A program made the position numbers and the translations under genes. This document shows, one piece after another, positions 1-8,300 of a stretch of 44,939 nt of DNA. Every line of letters begins with the position of its first letter. The first letter of the stretch is position 1. This stretch comes from Actinomycetota bacterium (GTDB lineage: Bacteria; Actinomycetota; Acidimicrobiia; Acidimicrobiales; Acidimicrobiaceae). Where the stretch lies: positions 1-44,939 of the forward strand of contig SCQM01000056.1 in the NCBI GenBank assembly GCA_004298555.1, read 5' to 3'. Under the pieces are notes generated by a model that ran no database searches, was not told the origin of the DNA, and worked only from the letters and a program-made list of their open reading frames with translations.

Positions 1-1281
1 ATCAGCTATTGCGCCTGCCAATGCCGAAGCAGCTGCCGTCAAGGGAGACCCGAGATATATCTCGGCATCACCTGAACCCATCCTGCCCCTAAAGTTGCGA
101 TTATGGGTCCCCAGACATCTCTCACCCGGGGCCAAAAGCCCCATATGACCACCAAAACAAGGACCGCATCCAGGACCGCCAACATAAGCACCAGCATTGA
201 CAAGGTCTTCAATGATTCCCTCGCGAGCTGCTTCTGCCATCACATTGGCGGAGGCCGGAGTCACAATCAACCTCACCCCTTTTGCAATGTGTTTGCCCCT
301 AAGGACCTCTGCTGCAAGTCGCAGATCTCCCAATCTACCGTTGGTGCAAGATCCTATAAATACCTGGTCTAGAGGAATTCCGACCACTTCACTAACGTCA
401 ACAACGTTCTCCACGTGGTGAGGAACGGCAATTTGCGGTACGAGTTGATCTAATGAAACAACGTGGCTTGCAAAATAATTTGCATCCTGCTTCAGCGTTT
501 TTATAGGTCCCTCCGGGAAGATGGTGAACTTTGCTCCCATCTCTACCCCCATATTGGCAACAGTCATACGATCTGCCAAATCCAACTTGCCGACACTTGG
601 ACCACCAAACTCCACTGAACGGTACTGCGCCTCAGACGAGCCAACGACCTTCATTAATTTCAAAATCAGATCCTTGGCAGTTACTCCGAGCTGGAACTCT
701 CCATTCAAAGCAATCCCAATGCTCTCTGGAACTTTGAACCAAAGCTTGCCAGTTGCAAGCGCATAAGCCATCTCAGTACTTCCAATTCCAGACGACGCTA
801 CTCCCAATGCACCATAAGTGGTCGTATGTGAATCAGTACCAATAACAAGCTGACCCGGCGCTACCCTATTTTCCTCGATCATCACCTGGTGACATATACC
901 CTTTCCAACCTCAAAAAAGGCGTCTATACCGTAATACCTGATCAGCTCCCGTGCTTTGGCCTGATGAGAGGAGGAAGATACTGATGGCGATGGGACCATA
1001 TGGTCAAATACAACGGTTACTTTCGATGGATCAGATAAACGTCGAATCCCGGCGTTCTTCAGCATGGAAAGAACATCCGCAGCAAAAATGTCATGCATCA
1101 TCATCGCATCTATCTGAGCTACGACATACTCTCCTCGATTTACCTGCCCCTTACCGGAGGCCCGGGATAAAATTTCCTCAGCGACAGTGAGTTGATCGGA
1201 CGCGCGCAAACCACTCTCATCTCCATCTTTGATATTAGAAAAGCTCACCGCTTCCTCCACTTTGTAACCAGCTTTCACCAT
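1..1281 (-). CDS. leuC: 3-isopropylmalate dehydratase / homoaconitase-type large subunit (LeuC family), 3' end cut by window edge
   Basis: An aconitase-superfamily dehydratase. In the LeuC branch it isomerises 2- and 3-isopropylmalate in leucine synthesis, working with a small LeuD subunit that is not in the window. About 427 residues are visible, and only the last few may lie beyond the edge. Seen: the three cysteine ligands of the [4Fe-4S] cluster, one in GSCTNGR (about residue 311) and two in GPGCGPC (about 371 and 374); the TDSHTTTYGALG active-site block (about 148-159); and the HNRNFRGRMGSGDAEIYLGSP block near the end. Length and motifs fit the short archaeal/bacterial LeuC2 form better than the 470-residue enterobacterial form. 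The ATG at 1281 gives roughly 30 residues before the usual start region, so a later start is possible. A homoaconitase or related hydro-lyase role cannot be excluded without leuD and its context. Confidence 0.88.
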   Translation of the reverse strand, partial: MVKAGYKVEEAVSFSNIKDGDESGLRASDQLTVAEEILSRASGKGQVNRGEYVVAQIDAMMMHDIFAADVLSMLKNAGIRRLSDPSKVTVVFDHMVPSPSVSSSSHQAKARELIRYYGIDAFFEVGKGICHQVMIEENRVAPGQLVIGTDSHTTTYGALGVASSGIGSTEMAYALATGKLWFKVPESIGIALNGEFQLGVTAKDLILKLMKVVGSSEAQYRSVEFGGPSVGKLDLADRMTVANMGVEMGAKFTIFPEGPIKTLKQDANYFASHVVSLDQLVPQIAVPHHVENVVDVSEVVGIPLDQVFIGSCTNGRLGDLRLAAEVLRGKHIAKGVRLIVTPASANVMAEAAREGIIEDLVNAGAYVGGPGCGPCFGGHMGLLAPGERCLGTHNRNFRGRMGSGDAEIYLGSPLTAAASALAGAIAD

Positions 1282-1370
1282 CTCAACCTGCGCTTCTTTC
1301 CTGTACGATCGCTCCAAACATTGGATTCAAATTAATTGCGCCGCAATATTCGTGACACATTCACCAGTCG

Positions 1371-1433
1371 TCATTCACTGCCTTCATGAGTGATGGCGAG
1401 CGCACCATTTGCAGAATTTGCGGTTTTTGCCAT
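1371..1433 (-). CDS. Candidate 20-residue leader ORF ahead of the LeuC-like gene
   Basis: This short ORF opens with ATG directly behind a very strong purine-rich ribosome binding site (GAGGAGGGGGAG ending at the ATG). It encodes MAKTANSANGALAITHEGSE and stops 89 bases before the dehydratase start. It lies inside the presumed transcript from the promoter at 1508-1537. It has only one Leu codon, so it is not a classical leucine attenuation peptide. It may be a leader peptide or chance. The evidence is the unusual ribosome binding site and the position only. Confidence 0.3.
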   Translation of the reverse strand: MAKTANSANGALAITHEGSE

Positions 1434-1507
1434 CTCCCCCTCCTCGTCCAGATCTGTGCAGCTTGCATCGACTGCGGCAATCACCCGCGCCGGACTACGA
1501 TTGGGCT

Positions 1508-1537
1508 ATTCTACGTACTGTCTGACCGGTTAGTCAA
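1508..1537 (-). promoter_or_regulatory. Promoter with overlapping TetR-type operator, reading toward the LeuC-like gene
   Basis: On the minus strand TTGACT (1537-1532) and TAGAAT (1513-1508) are separated by 18 bases, a near-consensus sigma-A promoter. The -35 overlaps an 18-base imperfect palindrome, TGTCTGACCGGTTAGTCA (1519-1536), which has 14 of 18 positions symmetric about ACCGGT. It resembles operators of many TetR proteins (TGAC...GTCA arms). A TetR gene lies about 500 bases upstream, so repression by that protein is plausible but not shown. Confidence 0.55.
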
Positions 1538-2009
1538 ACCCTCACACAGACCGGCTGAAGAAGATATGCCATCCGGAACCTCGAATCTGCCCACCGATCA
1601 TGAATTTTAGAAATAACTGCGGCTCAGGAATCCGCAAGGCTTTGAGTTGCGGGAGTTGTCATTTCTTTCGAGGTAGCCAGTTCCCCATCAGGCGCAGGCA
1701 TAAGCAGGTCATTGAGCGGAACCGCAACGTTGTGCACCATGAAACTGGTTTTTTACAGCTTTCCTGCCGTTGGGCTCAGGACATGCATTTTCCTTTTGCA
1801 TGCGCCAAATCGAAAGCTTCAAAGTTTGCCGCCAATTTTATCGAAAGAACCTGCAAATTGATTCAGTCGTGTCTGGCCAGGGAACTTCGGCAGGTCCAAA
1901 TCGCTATGGCACGCCATGGGGCAACTGCTTCTACTTCACCAACTTCGGCGGACGCGGTAGGGGCGGTATTTTCGTGGAAAACTAACAAGGCAGTTCCGTG
2001 AACGATAGC
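1538..2009. other. Stretch without a convincing gene between the TetR gene and the LeuC promoter
   Basis: Several short overlapping reading frames exist. One is a 38-codon minus-strand frame (1624-1740, MVHNVAVPLNDLLMPAPDGE onward) whose composition looks protein-like. Another is a plus-strand frame ending near 1985 with a Gly-rich tail. None has a ribosome binding site or a recognisable domain. The region could hold the remains of a decayed gene, but nothing here supports a call. Confidence 0.3.
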
Positions 2010-2708
2010 TCAGCCTGATTCCGAAATACTTTCGCTTGTTGCCATACCTGACCGCTGAAGACTAGCCCCTTCAATCTCCCCAGTCAAATACGTCAATACT
2101 GCTGCCAAACACGCATCCTTGTACCACGCGTGCAGGCGCTTCCAATCTTCCTCTTGAAGCCATTGAATATAGAGCCCCTCAATGATTGCCCGGATGACGG
2201 TAGCAGCTTCGGAGATATCCCTTACCTTAAAAGTCTGGCTATCGTAACCATCTTTGATGACCTCTGCATATATCGCATTCACGGTAGATCTGAAGGTCGC
2301 ACTTAAATGGCCAAATGAGTCAGAACTGGCAGCGTGTCCAATCAGCCCAATATAGGTCAGGTAGAATCGCCTGTTTTGCAATGGATCGCTAAAGATCGTG
2401 TCAATCATCAGGCGAATTCTCTCGTCGGCGTCATTGACGTGGGAAACTGAGGCTCGTATCCTTTCAGCAATCTGATTAAGCACCCATCGCATAACCGTCA
2501 GCACAAGGTTTTCTTTGCTCTTAAAGTAATAGAGCAACACGCTCTTGCTGACTCCCGCTGCATCGGCAATTTCCTGCAGCGGAACACGGTAAACGCCCTT
2601 CTCGCCCATCACCCGATAGGCACTCCTAATTATGTGTATCTCCGGAGCAGAGTGATCTTCATGCAGCAAATTCTTGCGTTCTTGTGGAGGCTGAACCGAC
2701 TCGATCAT
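2010..2708 (-). CDS. TetR-family transcriptional regulator
   Basis: A 232-residue DNA-binding repressor. The N-terminal helix-turn-helix spans about residues 26-72: IIRSAYRVMGEKGVYRVPLQ, then EIADAAGVSKSVLLYYFKSK, the canonical TetR recognition helix ending in YYFKSKE. The rest is a helical ligand and dimer domain resembling the BetI/AcrR C-terminal class, so the ligand cannot be predicted. An in-frame TGA at 2715-2717 fixes the start at or after 2708. The ATG has no ribosome binding site of its own but follows, after 6 bases, the stop of a 10-codon leader ORF that has a strong one. It reads toward the LeuC-like gene, whose promoter carries a TetR-like palindrome. Autoregulation through 2728-2742 is also possible. 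Confidence 0.9.
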   Translation of the reverse strand: MIESVQPPQERKNLLHEDHSAPEIHIIRSAYRVMGEKGVYRVPLQEIADAAGVSKSVLLYYFKSKENLVLTVMRWVLNQIAERIRASVSHVNDADERIRLMIDTIFSDPLQNRRFYLTYIGLIGHAASSDSFGHLSATFRSTVNAIYAEVIKDGYDSQTFKVRDISEAATVIRAIIEGLYIQWLQEEDWKRLHAWYKDACLAAVLTYLTGEIEGASLQRSGMATSESISESG

Positions 2709-2714
2709 GGGAGA

Positions 2715-2747
2715 TCAGGAAACCGGCACTTTCGATGAAAGTACCAT
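2715..2747 (-). CDS. Candidate 10-residue leader peptide coupled to the TetR gene
   Basis: ATG at 2747 sits 6 bases behind GAGAGGAGGG (2754-2763), one of the strongest ribosome binding sites in the window. It encodes MVLSSKVPVS and stops 6 bases before the TetR ATG. The TetR gene itself has no such site, so translation by reinitiation is likely. Alternatively, a one-base indel has separated the true N-terminus of the regulator from its ribosome binding site. Confidence 0.4.
   Translation of the reverse strand: MVLSSKVPVS
2728..2742. promoter_or_regulatory. Perfect palindrome ACTTTC-GAT-GAAAGT upstream of the TetR gene
   Basis: Two perfect 6-base arms lie around a 3-base centre, 20 bases upstream of the TetR start and inside the short leader ORF. 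Size and position suit an autoregulatory operator, or a small mRNA hairpin acting on reinitiation. It does not resemble the palindrome at 1519-1536, so the two may not bind the same protein. Confidence 0.35.
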
Positions 2748-2763
2748 TCCCAGCCCTCCTCTC

Positions 2764-3867
2764 AATCCGTAAATCCAGCTTTTTTGCTCACAGCCGACTG
2801 AGGATCTTTTCCTCATAACTAAACCACCTCAAAGAACTTCAAAATCTGAGCATATGACCATAAATCCGGGCGTAGAAAATAAGCGCTAACACCCCCGATT
2901 TCTTGGAAACCGGACCTATTTGCAACCGACCTATTCCAGGGACTAACTTGAGCGTAGTAGTTATGCGCAAATACTTCAGGCAGTTTTGCCTAATGCTGCA
3001 TGAATTCTCCATTCATTAGCTTCGAACGCATGGTAGAGGAAACTCAGCCGACTCTACGCCTAATGAACCCAATTCCAAATGCATATCGCGCCATCGACCG
3101 GTTCGATTGGCCTCATCTACGAGCACGGTTGATGTTCATTATGCCTAATACCGAAAAGAAGCACCACCGCCCAAGAAGGCCCAGTCAATTAATGGCAAGA
3201 TTACCGAACGCATTCAATGTTCTCGGGCCGGACAAATAGATGAATCTTCGGAACAGGCCCTTACCGGAAACAAGTTCTTGGCTTCAGCTACCAAATACCC
3301 GGTCGCTTTTCCATAACGACGCCGCATGGTAGCTGAGCTGATTGACATCGACAGACGACCATTCCTAAGCAGAAGCAGCTGAAACCGTTGGCCTTCCTGA
3401 ATGCCAAAGATGCGGACGCGAGGCTTCTTCATACAAAGAGATAGAGAAATCCATTCCACCCAATTCGATTCAATTGAATTCGTATGCCCTATACCGACTC
3501 AGAGGCTTAGCCGAACAGCTGACGACTGTCGCAGAAAAGGGACTCTGACCACCTGGACATCTAAAGCACGTTATTACGTCTTCCCAACAGCACCCTAAGT
3601 CTTTGACCTGTGACCGGATTGGCAGGAGGGGGCTAATGTGACTAGTTTTCCCGGCACATGGAAGGAACTATTCTCATAAAATCGGATCCTTTCTATCGGC
3701 ACAAAGCTGTTTTGCATTCATGCCCAAGGTTGATTTCGGAGCCTGTACAAAGGAATTTTGCTCCTCGGATTTTTCCACGGCCTGGTTAATTGATAAGCTG
3801 CCTTCGAAAAGCTGAGCCACCGAGAATCTTGAAATCGTTTGTAGCAATTATCTAGGGTGAAGATCTT
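2764..3867. other. About 1.1 kb with no recognisable gene
   Basis: Reading frames of 60-80 codons occur on both strands (for example 3000-3239 plus and 3214-3459 minus), but none has a good ribosome binding site, a conserved motif or a domain I can name. A strong AGGAGGGGG at 3624-3632 is followed by ATGTGA and, in frame, a GTG ORF of 13 codons (3638-3679, MTSFPGTWKELFS). This looks like the beginning of a broken gene. I read the stretch as intergenic or decayed sequence. Confidence 0.4.
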
Positions 3868-4017
3868 TTGAGCATTACCAGCCACACTGCATTTAATTTT
3901 GAGTACGCTCGGCGGATTGAACTGAAATTTCCGCCAGCTCTTGGTTCGTTATTTATGGGGGTATCACCAATGAATTTTTCTGAACAACAGGTAACAATAG
4001 GTGTGAGGTGCCAATGA
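3868..4017 (+). CDS. Candidate 49-residue ORF overlapping the RidA-like gene
   Basis: A TTG-initiated frame (MSITSHTAFNFEYARRIELK at its start) ends in a TGA that overlaps the RidA-like ATG as ATGA, the usual sign of translational coupling. An AGGGTGAAG purine run lies 5 bases upstream of the TTG, and an in-frame TAG just before that bounds the frame. The composition is protein-like, but I recognise no family. It may be a small coupled gene, the tail of a decayed gene, or chance. Confidence 0.33.
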   Translation: MSITSHTAFNFEYARRIELKFPPALGSLFMGVSPMNFSEQQVTIGVRCQ

Positions 4018-4424
4018 CTACATTACACCGTATTGTTAATCCGGATTCGCTGCCAAAGCCAGTCGGCTTTTCTCATGTCATGGTAGCTTCCCCGGGTCGC
4101 ACTGTCTATCTGGGCGGACAAGCAGCTCTGGAGGCCGACGGATTCACGGTTATGCCAGGCGGATTGGTAGAGCAATTCGATCGGTCACTTTCCTATATAG
4201 TACAGGCGCTTGAAGCTGTTGGGGGGAGTCCGGAAGATCTGGTATCCATGCAGGTCTTCATCACTGATGCCGCTGACTATCGAGCCAATCTTAGAAATAT
4301 TGGAAAGATTTGGCAGGCACGAATTGGGCGCCACTACCCTGCGATGACACTGTTGCAGGTAAGCGGCCTGCTCTATCCTGAACTCCTAGTTGAACTGCTT
4401 GCGACCGCCGTCATTCCTGATTAG
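4014..4424 (+). CDS. RidA/YjgF/UK114-family protein lacking the signature arginine
   Basis: A 136-residue chorismate-mutase-like fold protein. RidA proteins form trimers and hydrolyse reactive enamines/imines from PLP enzymes. Seen: the typical order, YLGGQAAL near the N-terminus, LEAVGGSPEDLVSMQVFITD in the middle, then HYPAMTLLQVSGL and an ELLATAV-type strand at the end. In E. coli RidA the catalytic Arg105 lies in VARLPKD; here the aligned segment reads VSGLLYPEL, so that arginine is missing. This places it with the Rid subgroups that lack deaminase activity, of unknown function. The ATG at 4014 is preferred over the GTG at 4008 because GAGG lies 5 bases before it. A 13-base inverted repeat follows 30 bases after the stop. 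Confidence 0.9.
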   Translation: MTTLHRIVNPDSLPKPVGFSHVMVASPGRTVYLGGQAALEADGFTVMPGGLVEQFDRSLSYIVQALEAVGGSPEDLVSMQVFITDAADYRANLRNIGKIWQARIGRHYPAMTLLQVSGLLYPELLVELLATAVIPD

Positions 4425-4454
4425 ACGCACAGTCTGCATTTAAATGATTTGACT

Positions 4455-4497
4455 TCACCATTTTGGACGGTATTTGGCATAGCCTCCAAAATGGTGA
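4455..4497. repeat. 13-base perfect inverted repeat downstream of the RidA-like gene
   Basis: TCACCATTTTGGA (4455-4467) and TCCAAAATGGTGA (4485-4497) are exact reverse complements around a 17-base loop. It begins 30 bases after the RidA-like stop. No T-run follows, so it is not a textbook intrinsic terminator. It could be an unusual terminator, a protein-binding site or one end-pair of a small decayed element. Confidence 0.6.
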
Positions 4498-4932
4498 GTA
4501 TGCGTGCCTTTACGACACTAAAGCCTTCGGATTCGCCTCTTTGGAGCCGGTAGATTTATCCCGATTGGATCACCTCACACTGGATCCCAGCTATCGGTTC
4601 TTGTTCACCCGCGTTGCTCTCGCCAAAAAATATAGGGTTGTTCCAAATAAATTTGCCAATCCCGCAGAAGGTGCTTTGAAACTCCCGCCTTAGATCATTT
4701 GGCTGATGCTCCTTCGAGTAAAATCGAGTGAAGAGGCAAATTTCCGTGACTCAAATGCTTTGCCGCTGGACCCCGGAGGCGCGCAAAACCGCTTCACGCA
4801 AGGCTACGATCGAAATCCAGCAGTCCTAATGGGTTGGTGCAATGCAAAATCGGGGCATCCTGGCTCCTCAATTCTGATGCAAGGCGAATAATGACAGGAA
4901 TCCCACTGAAATGCTCCTCCGAGAGACGGACG
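4498..4932. other. Intergenic stretch without a supported gene
   Basis: Plus-strand frames of 60-76 codons (4463-4693 and 4706-4891) lack ribosome binding sites and recognisable motifs, and the first begins inside the inverted repeat. I see no RNA gene here. Confidence 0.4.
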
Positions 4933-4963
4933 GAAAAGCTTTTCAGCAGTCAAAAAATTACAG

Positions 4964-4992
4964 TTGATTTTTTTCCAGCATTTTTCTAGTAT
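4964..4992 (+). promoter_or_regulatory. nar operon promoter
   Basis: TTGATT (4964-4969) and TAGTAT (4987-4992) are separated by exactly 17 bases, and no equally good promoter lies closer to narG. Transcription would start near 4999, giving a leader of about 350 bases. Upstream is a perfect 12-base palindrome GAAAAGCTTTTC (4933-4944). The -35 is embedded in an AAAAAAT/ATTTTTT inverted repeat. No full FNR/CRP-type box (TTGAT-N4-ATCAA) was found. Confidence 0.6.
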
Positions 4993-5006
4993 GTTCTAGA
5001 AAAATG
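4979..5006. promoter_or_regulatory. Inverted-repeat operator candidate across the nar -10 and start site
   Basis: CATTTTTCTAG (4979-4989) and CTAGAAAAATG (4996-5006) are perfect 11-base arms around a 6-base spacer. The left arm covers most of the -10 and the right arm the predicted transcription start, so a bound protein should repress the nar operon. The same sequence could also form a hairpin at the 5' end of the mRNA. The cognate regulator is not identifiable here. Confidence 0.55.
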
Positions 5007-5348
5007 GTTTGTCTTGGCTGGACTGGTTCCACGGGTGGCCGATATTTCCAAAAAAGGCCAGTAGTTACAAAAGGCCAAGCTGAGGTTATTCGGAAAACCA
5101 GGGCCAATAAGGCGAGGCACTGGCGTCAAAATGGTGGTCGGAGGTGAGATGACCGGGTATCAGGATCAAGGGGACTGCGTGACCACAAACGCGGCGATTG
5201 GCTAGAGTTCTGCGAATACTCCATAGCTTTGCCGGCTAATTCCCAGACTTCGCATACTGAGCTAGCAGAAATGCAACGTTTCGCGTCTCGACTTGGACCC
5301 GCTGCCCATGGAGCGGGCCATGCACGCCCATAATGAACAGGACAGGAA
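5007..5348 (+). other. Long 5' leader of the nar operon with short ORFs
   Basis: From the predicted start to narG there are about 350 bases. An ATG at 5004, almost at the predicted transcript start, opens a basic 47-codon frame ending at 5147 (MVCLGWTGSTGGRYFQKRPV at its start). Directly after it, GGAGGTGAG precedes an ATG at 5149 opening an 18-codon frame ending at 5205 (MTGYQDQGDCVTTNAAIG). A hairpin CCCGCT-N8-AGCGGG (5298-5317) lies 31 bases before narG. These could be leader peptides or regulatory RNA, or remnants. I cannot assign a known riboswitch. Confidence 0.35.
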
Positions 5349-8300
5349 ATGTCAAAAAATGATCGAAGGACACCCGCCGAGACAACAGGCCTTCTTGGCG
5401 ACAGCGGGCTTGTGCGCATGGCGAAATACATTCAGCGCGGGGAACAATCGACCGATCTCCGCGAACTGCACAGGCGGGACGGACGCCAAGCAGAGGAATT
5501 CTACCGTGACCGTTGGCGTCATGACAAGGTGGTCAGATCTACGCACGGCGTGAACTGCACCGGTTCGTGTTCATGGCGGGTATTTGTAAAGGATGGGATC
5601 ATAACCTGGGAAACCCAGGCCGTCGACTATCCATCAGTTGGTCCTGACTCGCCCGAATATGAGCCCAGAGGTTGCCCCAGAGGCGCTTCGTTCTCATGGT
5701 ACACATATTCGCCCGCCAGAGTCAGATACCCCTATATCCGCAGTGAACTCCTTAAGATCTGGCGTGAGGCGCGCCTGAGCACACCGGATCCCGTCGAAGC
5801 GTGGGCATCAATCATTGCCGATCCGGAGCTTTCAAGGAGCTATAAATCGGCACGCGGACGGGGCGGTTTCGTACGTGCAAAATGGTCTGAAGTTATCGAG
5901 TTGATGGCTGCGGCCCATGTTCACACAACGTCAGCCTTCGGACCGGACCGAACCGCGGGTTTCACCGTCATCCCTGCCATGTCCATGGCCTCTTACGCCG
6001 CGGGCACCAGATTCTATTCACTTATGGGTGGTACAATCCTATCGTTCTACGACTGGTATGCCGATCTGCCAATCGCCTCGCCTCAGGTCTTTGGCGACCA
6101 AACCGACGTGCCAGAGTCGGCAGACTGGTGGAATGCTTCGTATCTGATCATCTGGGGGACCAATCTTCCCATTACCAGGACTCCGGACGCCCACTTCATG
6201 ACCGAGGCACGATATCGGGGACAAAAGGTGGTTGTGGTATCTCCGGATTATTCAGACCACACCAAATTCGCCGACGACTGGCTGGCGGCAAATCCGGGAA
6301 CCGACGCAGCGCTAGCAATGGCTATGGGACATGTGATGCTGGCGGAGTTTTACCGGGACCGCAAGGTGCCCCGCTTCGAAGAGTACGCTCGAACCTATAC
6401 GGATCTCCCCTTCCTGGTCAAGCTGCGCCAGAGAAACGGAAGCTTCGTACCAGACCACTTCCTGACAGCATCAGATAGCGGCGAGGAGCAGGAGGGCTCT
6501 GATTGGAAGACTGTCATTCTCGATGAGGCGACCGGAAAACTGGTTATCCCAAACGGCTCGCTTGGGTTCCGATGGAACGAATCCGGCAAGGGCAAATGGA
6601 ATTTGGAACTCAATGGAGTCCAGCCGGCTCTTACTATATTCGGGCGAAACGGAGCAACTCCGCTGCCTGTGGATTTGCCCAGATTTGACCTCGAGGCCGA
6701 CGGAGGAAGTGGAATCCTTCAACGCGGTGTCCCGGCGATTCAGATTGGCGATACCTGGGTCACCACCGTATTCGATCTCGTGATGGCCCAGTACGGAGTA
6801 AGCCGCGAAGGGCTTCCTGGCGACTGGCCCAGCTCCTACGATGATGCCGAAACTCCGTATACCCCGGCATGGCAGGAGCGGATTACCTCAGTTCCTGCCG
6901 CCAAAGCCGCGCGGGTTGCGCGGGAGTTTGCCCGCAATGCAGAGGTCTCGGGCGGGCGATCAATGATTGCAATGGGGGCTGGAACCAACCACTGGTATCA
7001 CTCCGACCAGATTTACCGCTCATTTCTCTCCCTGCTAATGCTGGGTGGCTGCGAAGGAGTGAACGGAGGAGGATGGGCGCACTACGTAGGGCAGGAGAAG
7101 GTGAGACCGTTGACAGGCTGGTTCACACTCGCCTTCGGATACGACTGGGTCCGCCCCACCCGGCACACGGCGTCAACCCCTTTCTGGTATCTAGCCACTG
7201 ATCAGTGGCGTTACGAAGCATCGCATGCGGACTCTTTGGCCAGCCCTCTCGGCGATGGCCGCTTCAACGGGAGATCTATGGTCGACTTGAATGCCTATGC
7301 AGCAAGGATGGGATGGATTTCTTCCAACCCAACGTTCGACCGCAATCCGCTCGATATTGCCGACCAGGCGAAAGCTGCCGGAAAGGATATCAACGAGTTT
7401 GTGGTCAACGAGCTCAAAGCGGGAAGGCTCGGCTTCGCGGCATCAGACCCAGACAGCGAACAGAACTACCCTAGAGTGCTGACAGTATGGCGTTCGAACC
7501 TCTTAGGTTCGTCAGGAAAAGGCCACGAATACTTTCTCAAGCATCTTCTTGGAGCCGACAACGCAGTGGCCGCCGAGGAGTGCCCTCCTGAAAAACGGCC
7601 GAGCGAAGTGATTTGGCATGAACGAGCGCCGGAGGGCAAGCTGGATCTCCTAATAAACATCGACTTCAGGATGACCTCGACCGGAATCTATTCCGACATC
7701 GTCCTTCCCGCCGCCACCTGGTATGAAAAACATGACCTCTCCACAACAGACATGCACCCATTCGTACATTCCTTCAATCCCGCCATTGCCCCGCCTTGGG
7801 AGGCAAGAACCGATTTCGATATTTTCCACACGCTTGCTGAAAAATTTTCAGAGCTGGCCCAAACTCACCTGGGAAAGAGAACCGATGTAGTCGCTATTCC
7901 CCTATTGCACGACACTCCGGACGAATGCGCCCAGCCCGGCGGAAGAGCACTCGACTGGATGGCGGGAGAATGCGAACCTGTCCCAGGCAAGACGATGCCC
8001 CGTCTAGTTGCCGTTGAACGGGACTATCCCCACTTGGCCGAGCAGATGCGGGCTATCGGACCCGCCGTTGACGTAGCCGGTGCAACTACAAAGGGTGTAA
8101 AGATCCCGATCGAGCGTGAGCTCGACTATCTCCGCCGGCGAAACGGAACAATACCCGTTGGATTTGCCAAGGGCCGTCCGAGGATCGATCGAGACAGTCT
8201 TTTCTGCGAAGCCATACTGGCATTCTCGGGGACCACGAACGGTCGCCTGGCAGTAGAAGGCTTCAGGAATTTGGAGGAACGAACAGGTGTCCCTCTTGCA

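Noticed and set aside
1600-2001. 133-codon plus-strand frame between the TetR and LeuC-like genes
   Set aside because: No ribosome binding site, no domain, and competing protein-like frames on both strands; not strong enough to call a gene.
4463-4891. Two plus-strand frames of 76 and 61 codons upstream of the nar promoter
   Set aside because: The first starts inside an inverted repeat, neither has a ribosome binding site, and neither resembles a known protein.
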